From Apiotrichum sp. Y4204 (taxonomy: Eukaryota; Basidiomycota; Tremellomycetes; Trichosporonales; Trichosporonaceae), in NCBI GenBank assembly GCA_025531455.1, contig JAMYHL010000001.1, positions 1,578,412 to 1,642,411 of the forward strand: DNA of 64,000 nt. Reading direction: 5' to 3'. The notes beneath the pieces are model-generated. The model saw nothing but the letters and a program-made list of their open reading frames with translations. It did no database searches and was not told the DNA's origin. Positions 22,018 to 32,915 of this stretch are shown here, piece by piece; the first letter of the stretch is position 1; each line of letters opens with the position of its first letter. Position numbers and translations under genes: made by a program.

Positions 22018-23629
22018 ATGCCCGCCTTCCCGCAGCCGTACACCTCGACCGTCTCGCACTGGCAAGCGACTGTGCGCGTTTCGTTTAGCAACGCTAATAG
22101 TAGAACCGCGGCCCCACCGCACTGTGGAACCACGGGCGCGACGCGCCGCTCCCCTCCTCAGCAGACTATGTAATCATCGGGGCGGGCGCCACTGGTGAGA
22201 TCGTCTTTTGGTGGGATTCTAACAGCAGGGACGGCGCTCGCGTACCACCTCTCCCGTCACGGAGGCGCCGGCGTCGGCAAGCGAATTGTGATTCTCGATG
22301 CAAAGGACGTTGCGTCCGGTGCCTGTAAGTCCTGGTCCAGAAACGGACTGACTCTTCAGCCGGCCGTAATGGCGGTCACGTCGCGCCGTACGGGTGGCAG
22401 TCGTTTAACGCGTTCCTCGCGCCACTGCGCGAAGGGGGAGCAGGTCTCACGGCTGAGCAGGCCCTGGACATTCTGTTCTTCGAGCAGGACAATCTCGATC
22501 TCGTGGAGCGCATTCTGCGGGAAGAGGGGATTGACGCTGACTTTTGGCGCGGTGAGCGCTTTGAAGTCATTACCACGCCGGAGAGCGCGGCGCAGAACCT
22601 CGCAAACTATCGCCTCCTCCAGCGCCTGATTGCCGCGAGCCCCAAGCACAGGGGGAGGGTGCTCAACTGGTCGATCATCACCGACCCGGCCGAGGCGAAG
22701 AGAGTGAGTCGGGGGGCAAGCAGTGCTAATGGCAGGTGTCGCGCCTCAAGAACGCCATCCACGTGAACCGCATCTCGGGAGGCAGCTGGCATCCCCATCG
22801 TGGGGTGACGGCCATCCTGCGCGCATGTCTGCAGTCCAAGATCAGCGACGTGCAGTTCTTCTCGTGGGCGCCCGTCACGGGGATTAACAGTAACCCAGAC
22901 GGGAGCGTGGGTGTCGACTGCGGCGCCAGGGGAACCATCACCGCACAGAACGTAATCGTTGCGACGAACGGGTACACGCGCCATCTGCTCCCCGAGCTCG
23001 AGAACGTGTGCGTACTACAAGTGGAGTTACTTGCGCTCATCCCAGGCTTGTGCCGCTTCGTGCCAACGCCGGGCTGGTAACTCCGCCCGCTGCCTTCGCG
23101 GGGCCCAACTCGCTTCCAAACCCGTACACGATTATCGACGACGGGCCGTACCTGATCGTGACGCCGCATGCGGGGCTCGTGCTGGGCCCATACGTCGGCG
23201 CTCTGCTTGGCTCCGGGGAGTGCACGCTCAAGGAAATCTACGGGATCGACGACGACAGCGAGGTGCAGCCCGGCGCGCAGAAATGGCTCGAGAGCTACTG
23301 CCGCGACCACTATACCGGATGGGAGGAGGGCGCGGGCGAAGGGCTCGCCAAGGCGTGGTCTGGTGCGTATTGCTGTTGATGCTCATTCTAACTCCAGGTG
23401 TCATCTGCCACACTGCCGACCTCATGCCGCTCGTCGGCCGCATGCCCGGCCGTCCGGGGGTGTGGATTGCGGCGGGGTACAATGGACACGGGATGGGCAT
23501 GATTCACATGATTACGCGCGGTCTTGCGCACACGCTCAAGACGGGGAAATGGGACGACGCGCGCCGCACCCGCTCGAGTACCCCCCAATGGGCATTGTGT
23601 ACAGGTACAATGAGCGGGCGAAGATCTAG
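22018..23629 (+). CDS. DAO-family FAD-dependent oxidoreductase
   Basis: Seven exons: 22018-22071, 22104-22194, 22229-22324, 22360-22703, 22736-23007, 23046-23362 and 23398 to the end, with 32-38 nt introns. The N-tail reaches a Rossmann motif IIGAGATGTALAYHLSRH (GxGxxG) and then ASGRNGGH, the FAD-binding hallmark of this family. Mid-protein ISGGSWHPHRG and IVATNGYTRHLLPELE, and C-terminal GVWIAAGYNGHGMG, also match DAO-type flavoenzymes that oxidise amines or amino acids. Near 23569-23571 (three C) the natural ending seems shifted: one extra C gives ARRTPLEYPPMGIVYRYNERAKI and a stop at 23627; without it translation ends at 23633 with an unrelated tail. Substrate is unknown. Confidence 0.87.
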
Positions 23630-24166
23630 ATGATACCAGAGCATGCATGCTGTGAACATTAGACGAGGAGAGCGCCCGATGCTCGTGGAACTCGATGGGT
23701 GTCTCGATCGTCTGGCATCGGAGGTGTAGGCATCGTAGTGACGGAGACGGAGACGGAGACGGGGACAGCTGTCCATCCCCTCCGCTACCCACCATTGTTG
23801 CCATGATGCAATTCACGTTGACATTGCTGCAACGACGCAATGATGCATGAGAAGCTCCAAGTTACAAACTTCATGACTACCAAGCACACTCATATCCGTC
23901 ACCTGGTCACCGGCGGCCGCGTTAGCGTGCCCCAGAGCATGCATGCAGCTTGCAGGCGCCATTGCATTCCGGAAGCCGACGTCGCCGTCGAGCGCAGTGT
24001 CACCTGATGAGGTCGCCGGACAACCCCGAGACCTCCGGCCACAACAACAACCGTAAGCTACAAAGAGAAAGCAGCAATGATCGCTTTAAATGGTCACGGA
24101 TGCACGTATCGAAGAGCATCTCTATGTATTAAGTTCTCCACTCTCTCACACACAACACATATCACA
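23630..24166. other. intergenic region
   Basis: Between the FAD enzyme and the SDR, both on the plus strand; includes the short GGAGAC repeat listed separately. No coding signal. Confidence 0.5.
23741..23765 (+). repeat. short GGAGAC hexanucleotide repeat
   Basis: About four imperfect copies of a GGAGAC unit downstream of the FAD oxidoreductase. Confidence 0.8.
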
Positions 24167-25102
24167 ATGAACGGCGTCGCGCTCGTCACTGGCGGCTCTT
24201 CAGGAGTGAGTTTCCGACGCTTTGCCCCATCTGACAGCAGATTGGTGCCGCAACGGTCCGCGCCTTCCTGGGCAAAGGCGTGCAGAAGGTTGTGATCGGG
24301 GACGTCGCGCCGCTCGACGACCTGATCTCGACGCTGAAGAAGGAGTACCCGGAGGCGGACGTGCTGGGCGTCAAATGCAGTGTGGCCGAAGAGGCGGACG
24401 TCAAGGCTCTCATCAAGGCAGCGGTTGATCGCTTCGGGCGCCTCGACTACGCCGTCAACTGCGCGGGCGTCGCGTTTGGCGCGCCGTGGGTCGACTTTGA
24501 GACGGACATTTGGGACAAGACCATCGGCGTCAACGAGCGCGGTGTGTTCCTTTGCATGCGTGAGGAGATCCGGGTCATGGCGCAGCAGGAGTGGGCAGAG
24601 TGAGTAGGACGAGAGAGATGCCCTGTGTACAATGCTCACTTGCAGGTCGAAGAACCCCCTCCGTAAGCAGCGCGGTGCGATCGTCAACATCGCCTCCCTC
24701 GCCGGCCAGGTCGCCATCCCGAACTGCGCGGCATACGTCGCGTCAAAGCATGCAGTTATGGGACTCGCCAAGAGCGCGACCCTCGAGTACGCCGGCAAGG
24801 GTGTGCGGGTGTGAGTAGGGTGGCCCTCCAAATGACCTCTTTCTGATAGTAGCAACTGCGTCGCACCCGGCTGGATCGAAACACCCGTGAGTCTCGCTCC
24901 ATTTTATCACTGACGGCAGATGACAAACAATGAGCGGGCCAAGCAGCTGTACAACTGGGGAATCACGCCGGACCGCACGCCGATGGGCCGTGGCGGCATC
25001 GCCGAGGAGATTGCTGACGTCGTCGTCTTCCTATGCTCCGAGGAGGCGTCGTTCGTCACTGGCGCTACGTGGAACGTCGACGGCGGGTACATGGTGTACT
25101 GA
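24167..25102 (+). CDS. classical short-chain dehydrogenase/reductase
   Basis: Five exons start at 24167; the first intron (24206-24240) interrupts the cofactor motif. Joined, the N-terminus is MNGVALVTGGSSGIGAATVR (TGxxxGxG NAD(P) site), followed by an acidic residue after beta-2 (VIGDVAP), suggesting NAD preference. The NNAG motif reads VNCAGVAFG, the catalytic Ser is in IVNIASLAG and the YxxxK pair in YVASKHAVMG; then NCVAPGWIETP and the C-terminal DGGYMVY are typical of the classical family. About 250 aa. Good GTGAGT donors mark the introns near 24206, 24600, 24812 and 24890. Substrate cannot be inferred. It follows the FAD oxidoreductase on the same strand with about 540 bp between. Confidence 0.93.
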
Positions 25103-25625
25103 GCAGCACAATGGGCAGCAGTATAAAGTGATGGAGATTGAGATGCATGCTACTACGTTGTATGACTTGTGTGCGCGGTGGGCTGTGGGCGGTGGGCTGC
25201 GTAGCAAATGGTACTGCGTTGGGCTTTCAGCCATCCAGTGCTAGCATCTTGATCAACAAGCGGTCGGGAAACAAGAACGCCATCTACAGACTGATGCCCA
25301 ATGGTTGCGTGCGAGCACACAACGCAGCACCTCACAACAACAATGCATGACAACCCAAAGACAAGAGAAACAGATCCAGAGATCCAGATGCGATTGCGGC
25401 AATGCCATGGGGGTGACGGTCACCCTGCAGGACACACCCGAGGGGCGCGAGGGGGACCCCGTGGGGCGGCTGCACCGGCCAAGGCGATTACCGCGAGTGG
25501 GCGGAGCCGGTGATGCGGCAACGGAGTGGAATGGCAACAACAAAACGAGACGATGCTATGCGATGCGGAGAGAAGTGCGGGGAGAACGAAGACGGTCGTT
25601 GTGGTGGGCTCCGTGCTTTAGCCTC
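25103..25625. other. intergenic region between convergent genes
   Basis: No feature recognised. A 328-codon plus-strand frame running from 25305 across the next gene is treated as a shadow. Confidence 0.45.
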
Positions 25626-25924
25626 CTACTCCTTCCAGGTGTCCCGGCAGTACGAGCACTTGTAGTGGCCATTCGGTTCGTAGACAGGCGAGCACATGTC
25701 TGGGGTCAGCACAGCCTCGCCTCAGCTGGGCTTTACTGCCGTTACTCACTTGTGGCATCGAGAGGCCGCGGGCAAATACGAGGAGACGGGGGCTTCGGGC
25801 GCTCGTCATATGTCGCAGCGGGCGGGGTCGAGAAGACAAACGTGCCCACCGGGGGCGGCGTGCTAGGGCCCGCAGGGGGCGCGGTGGTGTGGTGGTTGGG
25901 AGCGCTGACAGTAATGGACGGCAT
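25626..25924 (-). CDS. tiny Pro-rich protein with C-terminal CxxC
   Basis: Two exons (25750-25924 and 25626-25699) flank a 50-nt intron with GTGAGT donor and CCCCAG acceptor; together 82 aa in frame. The first exon is rich in Pro, Ser and Thr (PPAGPSTPPPVGTFVFSTPP) and disordered. The second encodes NMCSPVYEPNGHYKCSYCRD and ends TWKE, giving C-x11-C-x2-C, which could be a partial metal-binding hairpin. No signal peptide or membrane helix. I do not recognise a family. The clean splice and composition support a real gene, but the length makes it less certain. Confidence 0.55.
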
Positions 25925-26467
25925 CGTGAACAGAGAGTATACAGCAAGTGGTGGCAATGAGCAGGTCGGTGATGGCAAGAGGGCAAGAGAGGGGGGAGAG
26001 CAAGTCGTCGTCGTTGCCGGGGGTTCTTATCTCGTCCGCTGTCCTGTGGGTGGCGACATTGCCAAGAACACCAGTCGGCCAGTTTGCGAGCAACCCCGCA
26101 ACGTCGACCTCTGTCTCATCGCCCTTATCCGCTCCCTCTCAGCTCTCGGGCACGATCTGGAACATCCCGGAGCACGGAATGCATGTCCGTCCCGGGTGCG
26201 TCTGCGTCTGGCCAGACACATTGCATTGTCCGAATTGTGCCGCAACAACTGCCGACTGGGGAGCCGAGATCCCGAACGGCTCCTGAAATGATGAGATGAT
26301 GTAGTGATGGGTCTCATGGTCTCATTCCACCACGCACGTGGTGATAACAACCATTCATGCTGCCCACGCCGTTCGTCGTCCGTGACCCCAAGAGTGCCCC
26401 AAACTTGCGCAACTTGCAACGTTTCTCACGATACTCCATTCTGATGGCTGCCCATGTATAATCCACT
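25925..26467. other. intergenic region
   Basis: Between two minus-strand genes; promoter of the small Pro-rich gene and 3' flank of the Hsp70-like gene. Nothing else identified. Confidence 0.45.
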
Positions 26468-27473
26468 CTAGAGCTCATCACGCACGCTCAGAGTCTCAGC
26501 ACTCTCCGCCCCACGACCGCACGGACAATCCCTCCCGAGCACCGGCCCCTCATCGTCCTCCTGCATCCGCGCAGCGATGGCAGCCAGCCCACGCACGACG
26601 GCCTCTTCAGGCGGGAATGGCAGCTCTGTTATTTGTCCAAAGCGCGCAGCAACGACACGGCGGACAGTAGGATGTGCTGCGCCAGGGCCGACGAGGAGAA
26701 CGTGCGCGAGGTCCTCCGGGTCGACGGCTGCGTCGGACAGGTCGCGCGTGAGCCATTGATCTACTTCGGCGGCATATGTCCCGTTCTCCCCAGGCGTGGC
26801 GATGAACCCAGGTGGCAAGGCGGGCAATGAGCCACCCCAGCCACCTGCCCCGTCACGCACCCAATCGAAGACTCCGTCGTCAAACTCGAAGACCGAGGCG
26901 TGTACGACCTCGTCGGCCACAACGATGCCGAGCAACATCTCCCCCTCGAGGCGCGACGCGCCGTGGAATGCCACGCCCGCCGCTATGTCCGGTAAAAGGC
27001 GGCGGAATCCCCGCATGCCCGCCGCGCTCGCGGCCACCCGCACGGGGATGAGCTCGTCCGAGTGGTACGCCACTGCTGTCAGATAGGAACTGGCGCGACG
27101 CACTGAAGGGCACTGAGACGACGGCCTGCTCGACGCTCTCTCCGAGAAAGGCGTCCAAGTCAGTCTTAATATCGCGGCACAGCGCCTCCATTGTGGGGTA
27201 ATGGTAGCGCGGGTCGCTGATCGATGTGGGACTGTAGTACTCCTGTGGCTCGGCCTTGTGTTGTTCCCAGTACTTTGTGACGTTCCACACCTCTGGCAGG
27301 ATGACGGGGTGCGCGCCGAAGTCCTCGCATGCGCCCCGGGGAGCCGCGTACGCTGCCCGCGCCTCAGTTCGGCTTATATCCAGCGCGAGGACGGGTGCAC
27401 GCGCCAGGACGGCCGACAGGAGTGAGAGGAGCACGGAGAGGTAGAGCCATGGTCGCCGTGGTGATAATGCCAT
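26468..27473 (-). CDS. secreted, degenerate Hsp70-like ATPase-fold protein
   Basis: Two exons (27104-27473 and 26468-27072) joined by a 31-nt intron (GTGCGT to GCAG) give 324 aa in frame. The N-terminus is a signal peptide (WLYLSVLLSLLSAVLARAP). After it VLALDISRTEARAAY stands where Hsp70 has the GIDLGTT phosphate loop; VVSVPFMAYHSDELIPVRVA and AASAAGMRGFRRLLPDIAAG match the VP-x-YF...R...DA...AG...PtAAA block; DFDDGVFDWVRD-like sequence and LAHVLLVGPGAAHPTVRRV match the later Hsp70 strand 'VLVGGSSRIP.V'. The phosphate-1 glycines and the DxGGGT phosphate-2 loop are missing and the substrate-binding domain is absent, so ATP turnover is unlikely. A secretory-pathway pseudo-chaperone role is inference. 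Confidence 0.72.
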
Positions 27474-28708
27474 GGCGGAACGTGTTGTATATCTGGGGTC
27501 TATAATTCGGGCCTTTCGGGCTTTTCTGTCATTGCGATAGCGTTATGAATGCTGGCGAGATTGTCGTTGACGAGGTGTTGTAGAGTCGTGGCGCTGTTCG
27601 TGACGTGTTGAGGACGAGTAATGTTCCCGATGCCACGCCACGTCTTGCATCCAATGTCCACGTTCCGCCGCCCTCGGTGACAGGGCATGCATGGCATAAT
27701 ACGTCTGCAAGACTAGTGAGGTATCATAACAGACAAAGTGGGTCAACTCTTGTGATAAGGTTCTTTTCTTGTCGCTTCAGCGCTACCATAACTCCCCAGT
27801 TACATCAAGACCCGCGCGCCAGGACAGGCCGACTCGCCGCTACAGTATAACCTAACATTTGACAACCTCACTCTGCAATGTTAGCGTACGTTCTTGACCT
27901 CATTCCGGAACGACCGGCCTCATTCACGGGAGATGTATCGATCAAATGCTGTAGCGACAGCAGGCCGAGCACGACTATCCGTCGCGGCCACCAGCCCACC
28001 GATAAATGAACCGGCAGCGACCAGAACAGATCAAGTGGCACTTCGCGAGCAGCAGGAGGACCACGAGCAGGGCAGGTCTTAGGCCTTTGGAGCGTCTGGG
28101 CCTTATTAGTGATCTGGGCTCACAGGGGTACGCCGGTTATAAGGCGATAGGACGCTAGGATGGGATAAAAGCCATTCAGCAAAGAGCGCGTAGCACGTAA
28201 AACACATTGGAACGTGTGGAACACTGCTTGTTCATCTGCCCATCTTGCCGGTGTCCCCTGCAGGGCTCGTCCCGTCAAAGTGCCTGACACACCGAACAAA
28301 CAGAAGGCACGTCGGATCCGATCCTGGTTCACGGCTAAGCATAACAACCCTCAACGCATGTTCTCTCTGCTCGTCGCTCATGGCCGGGGGGCCTCTGAGT
28401 CCATTCATTGACGCCATTAGCCGTGGCGCGGAAAGCGTTAGTGCCATAGTTCCACCCTGTCCCCTGCCATGCCGAAGCGCGTCGCCATCCACAAGCGCGT
28501 GCTCATGGCCACCGTACACAGTGTCGCCTGCGCTGTAGCGTGCGCTGCTGCAGCTTGGCGAGGAAAGAAATGTGCCGAGCTGAAACGGTGGCGCGTTTGG
28601 CCCAGCTGTGGTGGCCGAGGGGTCAAGTGCAGACAAGTTCCCCAACAAACCAATATATCGTAGACTAACGCGTCGCGAGACTTCTCTTCACCCCATCATC
28701 GCATCGGA
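27474..28708. other. divergent intergenic region, 1.2 kb
   Basis: Separates the Hsp70-like gene (-) from the small membrane protein (+). A minus-strand frame at 28232-28648 lacks motifs. No RNA gene recognised. Confidence 0.45.
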
Positions 28709-29213
28709 ATGTCTGTTCTCGCTCCCCTGGCGCTGCTCGCCGCGAGCGCGCTTGCGCTCCCCACCGACCCCCGCATAATCGCGAACATTGTCGCGCGAGA
28801 CGAGAAGAAGGGCATGTCGAGCACGACAAAGTGGATCATCATCGCCGTGTGCGCCGTTGCAGGAGTGCTGATTCTGAGCTTTACCCTTGTGAGTGCTACT
28901 GACTCTATGAGAGGAGGAGATTGTCGGCGTAGTCTTTGGATCTTTGGCTCCCTTCTGACAGCAGCACTTTTTCCGCAAGTGGCTCGGGTGCGGCGGCGAG
29001 CGCATGAAGGCCAAGGACGCGGCTGTGTCCGCGATGCAGGATATGAACCGGCGCAAACAGAGCAATAACAACTACAACGGCGGCTACTATGGCGGCGGGA
29101 CGGCATACCCCGACCAGGCGATACTGCACCACCAGCAACAGATGGATTGGGATCGACAGCAACAGCAGAACAACGCGTGGCACGAGCAGCACTACGGCGG
29201 CGGGAGGTATTAG
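28709..29213 (+). CDS. small signal-peptide membrane protein with Gly/Tyr/Gln tail
   Basis: Exons 28709-28888 and 28962 (or 28965) to 29213 give 142-143 aa in either case. An N-terminal signal peptide (MSVLAPLALLAASALALP) is followed by a short lumenal segment, a membrane helix (WIIIAVCAVAGVLILSFTL), a Cys/basic juxtamembrane stretch (FFRKWLGCGG) and a cytosolic tail rich in Asn, Gly, Tyr and Gln (NNNYNGGYYGGGTAYP). Similar single-pass proteins with YG-rich tails occur widely in basidiomycetes; some resemble plasma-membrane or clathrin-adaptor-binding proteins, but I cannot name this one. The two-AG acceptor (CAGCAG) allows NAGNAG alternative splicing of one residue. Confidence 0.75.
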
Positions 29214-29554
29214 TCGCTTGCGTGAATGCTCGTGTGGGGGACTGGGAGGGAGATAGGGACTCTGGACTCTGGATAGCTGACGGGTTTTGTATTTCTCTAT
29301 GCAGGCGATCAGAATATGGAGACGCCGTTGGCACCAGTCAGTCTGAGCTCTCCCGCTTCCAATCTTTAACAATGTCAGTCATGATGAATGTAGATATTAT
29401 ACAACTTGTACTCTACTGTGCCATGCGCACAATGATTTCCCTCGCCATGGCCTTTACTCGTTCGCAGCAGCTCTTCTCGTAACGTGGTCCCTACGCGCCG
29501 CCATGGTCGCGGGGCCTCGCGGTGTCCTCAACTCGCCATGACCCCTTCCATCGC
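29214..29554. other. short intergenic region between convergent genes
   Basis: Only 3' flanks; nothing recognised. Confidence 0.5.
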
Positions 29555-30215
29555 CTAGAAGGTCAACTGCCCATTGATGGTGCGGAGCTCGGCGAGCTCA
29601 CGCGCAAGGAGGTACATCTCCTCCGAGCTGAGGCTGTCGACGGTGCGCCCGCCGAGGAGGTGGACGGAGAGCACCTGTTGGTCAATGGGCGGGAGGGCGT
29701 TGAGGAGACCGAGGAGGGCGGCAGCCATGTCCGCCTGCGGAATCGCGGCGGCCGCAGGCGGTGTGAGAGAGGCGATCCAGTGGATGTTCGTGAGCGCTGT
29801 CGCGGGGTCCATGCTGGGAATGTAGGTCTCGGGCGGAGGCGGCGGCGGCGGCGGGGCAGCGGGGTCGACGTCCATCTTCTGTCCTGGCCGGCGGCGCGGC
29901 GGCGTGTGCTGCCGTCAGATATGCAGCAGAGAGGTGACTCACGAAGTGAGCGCGAAGGTGCGCACGGGAGCGGAGATGTGCCTCGAGCGCGCTCGGCGCG
30001 GAACTGGGCCGGAACTGGTACGCCGGCGTGCTGCGCTCGACGTACAGCCCGTTGTTCCCTGGGATGTGGCCTGGCAGCGACAGGCGGCGCCGGCTGCGGT
30101 CGCGATCACGGTCGCCGTCGTCGTCCTCGGGGCGCGGGCGCTTCGTGTGCGATAGCTCGTCAAGGTCTGTGCTGGGGGTTGGGATTGAGATTGGGAGGGC
30201 TGGGGTGGGGTTCAT
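29555..30215 (-). CDS. unknown nuclear-type helical protein
   Basis: Exons 29943-30215 and 29555-29908 with a 34-nt intron give 208 aa in frame. The N-terminal half is Pro/Ser-rich with a basic, Asp/Arg-repeat stretch (KRPRPEDDDGDRDRDRSRRR) that resembles a nuclear localisation signal. A poly-Pro run precedes a C-terminal all-helical module (ALLGLLNALPPIDQQVLSVH and SSEEMYLLARELAEL). The start at 30215 (MNPTPALP) is the first ATG; upstream frame opens only with TTG. No family recognised. Nuclear localisation is inference from composition. Confidence 0.65.
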
Positions 30216-30985
30216 GATGGATGGGTGTCCGGTGGACAGTGAATGTGGGGATGGCGTCCGGGTTGAAAGTGAGTTGGCGACGGGGGAGTCGGGTGTGTGT
30301 GGGGCGTAAACCTCGAAGTGCGGAGGAATGCTTGTCGCCGACGACACTGTCAACGATGGGGATGATGATGAGAGACAATGTCAAACAGTGAAGCAATGGA
30401 ATCAGCAGCCAAGTCGCAAAACGAGTGGACGGTATTGTGTGAGAGTATGGCCGCAACACTGATAAGAAGAGCCAAGCCGGGGCAGCCATCACCCCCAGAA
30501 CGGGACAACCAAAGCCGCACCCCAGTGGCCAGTGGGCCAGTGCATGCACGAGCAACAACAGGACCTGTTCTGTGACCCTTCAGTGCCTGTGCATGTTTGC
30601 GCTCCCCTGTTCTCGGTCTTGTGCGAGTGTTCTGGACGTCAGTGGCGTCCGGAACAATGCCAGACCGGATGCGGATGTTAGTAGTCAGCGGTGAGGTGAA
30701 TGGGGCATGAATTATGGAAAGAGATGCATTCAAGGTCGATGGTGAGGAGCAAAGGCAGAGTCGTGAACAGCGAGCGATGGTGTCCCGTCATTCCGCCCTC
30801 TATCGCTCGGAGGAGCTGGACCCGAGAGGAGGACGCACAGATCTCGAGTCTGGGTTCACCGTTCTCCTCATCCATTCTCATCCATCCTCTCTCACTCCCT
30901 CCTCCTGTTCCTCTACTACCATCACCACAGTTTGAATCCAAAGAGATGCATGACCAAACTACCGAACTGCTGACAATCTCCCTCC
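30216..30985. other. intergenic region
   Basis: Between two minus-strand genes: promoter of the helical protein gene and 3' flank of the thiolase. No coding signal. Confidence 0.45.
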
Positions 30986-32361
30986 CTAGTTCTGCTCGTT
31001 GATCCAGAGAGCAGCGGCACCCTGTCCGGAGCCAATGCACATGGACGTAACAAGGACCTTGCCCTTGGTCGTGCGCATGGCGTTGAGGCCGGTGGCGACC
31101 TGGCGCGCACCAGTGCATCCGAAGGGGTGTCCGAGGGCAATGGCACCACCGTTGACGTTGACCTTTGCGGGGTCGAGCTGGAGCTTCTCAACACAGTAGA
31201 CCATCATGGACGCGAACGCCTCGTTGATCTCGAACATGTCGACATCCTCCTTCTTGATGCCGGTGCGCTCGTACAGCAGCGGGATGGCGAGCGACGGTCC
31301 GATACCCATGATGCGGGGCTCGAGACCAGAGACAACCGTCATGACGTGCTTGGCGAGCACCTTGAGGCCGAGCTCACGCGCCTTCCGGCGGGTCATGAGG
31401 AGAACAAAGGCACCGCCGTCGGTGATCTGCGACGCGTTGCCGCCGGTGGTCTGTCCGGGCTTCCACTGGGGGAACGCCGGGCGGACCTTGGAGAGCGACT
31501 CAAAGGTGGTGCCAGGGCGGATTCCGTCGTCGGCGTCAACAACAATCTTCTTGACGGAGCCGTCGGCCTGCTTCGAGTTGACGGTGACGGGGGCAATCTC
31601 GCCCTTGAAGGTGCCGTCGGCGTGAGCCTTGGCGGCGGCCTGGTGCGACTTCTCGGCCCAGCGGTCCATCTTCTCGCGCGAGATGCCAAAGTCGCCGGCA
31701 ACGTTCTCGGCCGTCCAGCCCATGGGCTTGATGCAGTCCGCGCTCTCGGGGTTGGCCATGATCTCGGGCGAGAAGTCGAAAGACTTGCCACCGTGGAAGG
31801 TCAGGTTGTCGTAGCCGACAGCAAGACCAATGTCGATCTCGCCGTTGCGGATCTGGTTCGAGATGATGCTGCACGCCATGAGACCGGAGGAGCAGAAGCG
31901 GTTGATGACCTGTACAGGGACGGTGTTGGGGAAGCCGGCGGAAAGCGCCGCGACACGCGCAGTGTTGGGTCCGTTCGGGGTGGTAACCGTGCCGACGCAA
32001 CTTGGAATGTCAGCGGGGTTCTCCGTTGCCAAAGCCCCAAGACTCACATGTCGCCGATGAGGGCGGGGTCGATGCCAATGTTCTGCTTGGCAGCGACCAT
32101 GGTGGCAAGGAGGAGCTCATCGTAAGTGGCATCCTTGAACGCACCCTTGCGCGCCTTGCAGAGCGGCGTGCGGAGCGCACAGGTGACGACGACTGCTTGT
32201 CAGCGGAAGTCCGGGGGTGATCGGGGAGAGGCTGGGCCAAAGAACGAGCTGCAGCGGTTGAGACTGGGTTGCGTCGTGACTCAAACGTGCCTCGCCTGCT
32301 AGCTCCGCTTGTACTCACCGTCGTTGTCGTTCTTCTCGGTATAGCGGGCGACGCGGGACAT
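30986..32361 (-). CDS. 3-ketoacyl-CoA thiolase
   Basis: Three exons: 32319-32361, about 32047-32192, and about 30986-31998. The joined protein is about 400 aa. It carries the acyl-binding Cys motif [10 protein letters not shown], the thiolase signature [18 protein letters not shown] with the catalytic His, and the second active Cys in [16 protein letters not shown] is also present. It should cleave 3-ketoacyl-CoA to acetyl-CoA in beta-oxidation. The N-terminus [14 protein letters not shown] does not fit a PTS2 and the C-terminus (INEQN) is not a PTS1, so organelle targeting is unclear. A 126-nt first intron separates the first 14 residues from the rest. It partners functionally with the Fox2-like protein 6.5 kb away. 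Confidence 0.93.
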
Positions 32362-32915
32362 GGTGCTGGTGATGTGTGGGATGAGGATGAGTGAGAAGTC
32401 GGCAGTGAGATGATATAGCACTCGCAATTTCCTCTGCTACCGAGACTCGCGAGACATTGCCATGACCCTCGTGCTCTTCGATCTCTTCCAACATGTGCTG
32501 AGTGGGCAGGATCCGAATAGCCGGGGCCCGGCGCGGCCGTCTCCGAAAGCCGAGTGCGGGCCAGGGAGGGAGGTGGGTGCCTCGCGGCCGAAGGTAACTC
32601 CACACCCAAGCAAATGCGGGATACTCCATCTCCGTCTGTGCCAGTGGCCGAGACATGCATGCTGTCAGTGTCAGAGGTCAGTTGTGGTGGAGATGGTGGA
32701 GAACAAGACAAGCAGTGGGGCATGCGCGGTCTCGGCGAAGTGGCCAGACCCGCCGACATCTCCACGCCGCCATGTCCCCGAGTCCACATCCACATCCGCA
32801 TCCACATCCACATCCGCATCCACATCCACATACACATCCACATACACATCTCCGTCGACGACGGCGTTGCCGCCGTCGCCCGTCTATGCCATTATATTCA
32901 TGCACGCTATCTCCA
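32362..32915. other. intergenic region with hexanucleotide repeat
   Basis: Upstream of the thiolase and downstream of the F-box-like gene. Holds the CACATC repeat listed separately. Confidence 0.5.
32783..32850 (+). repeat. CACATC/CGCATC hexanucleotide microsatellite
   Basis: About eleven imperfect copies of a six-base unit (CCACAT with CCGCAT and ACACAT variants) in non-coding DNA. Confidence 0.9.

Noticed and set aside
25305..26291. 328-codon plus-strand open frame
   Set aside because: Overlaps the spliced small gene on the other strand, low-complexity composition, no motifs.
31127..32125. 332-codon plus-strand open frame opposite the thiolase
   Set aside because: Antisense shadow of the thiolase exons; crosses the real intron.
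32783..32850. Possible CRISPR-like repeat array
   Set aside because: Six-base units with no spacers: a microsatellite, in a eukaryotic genome.
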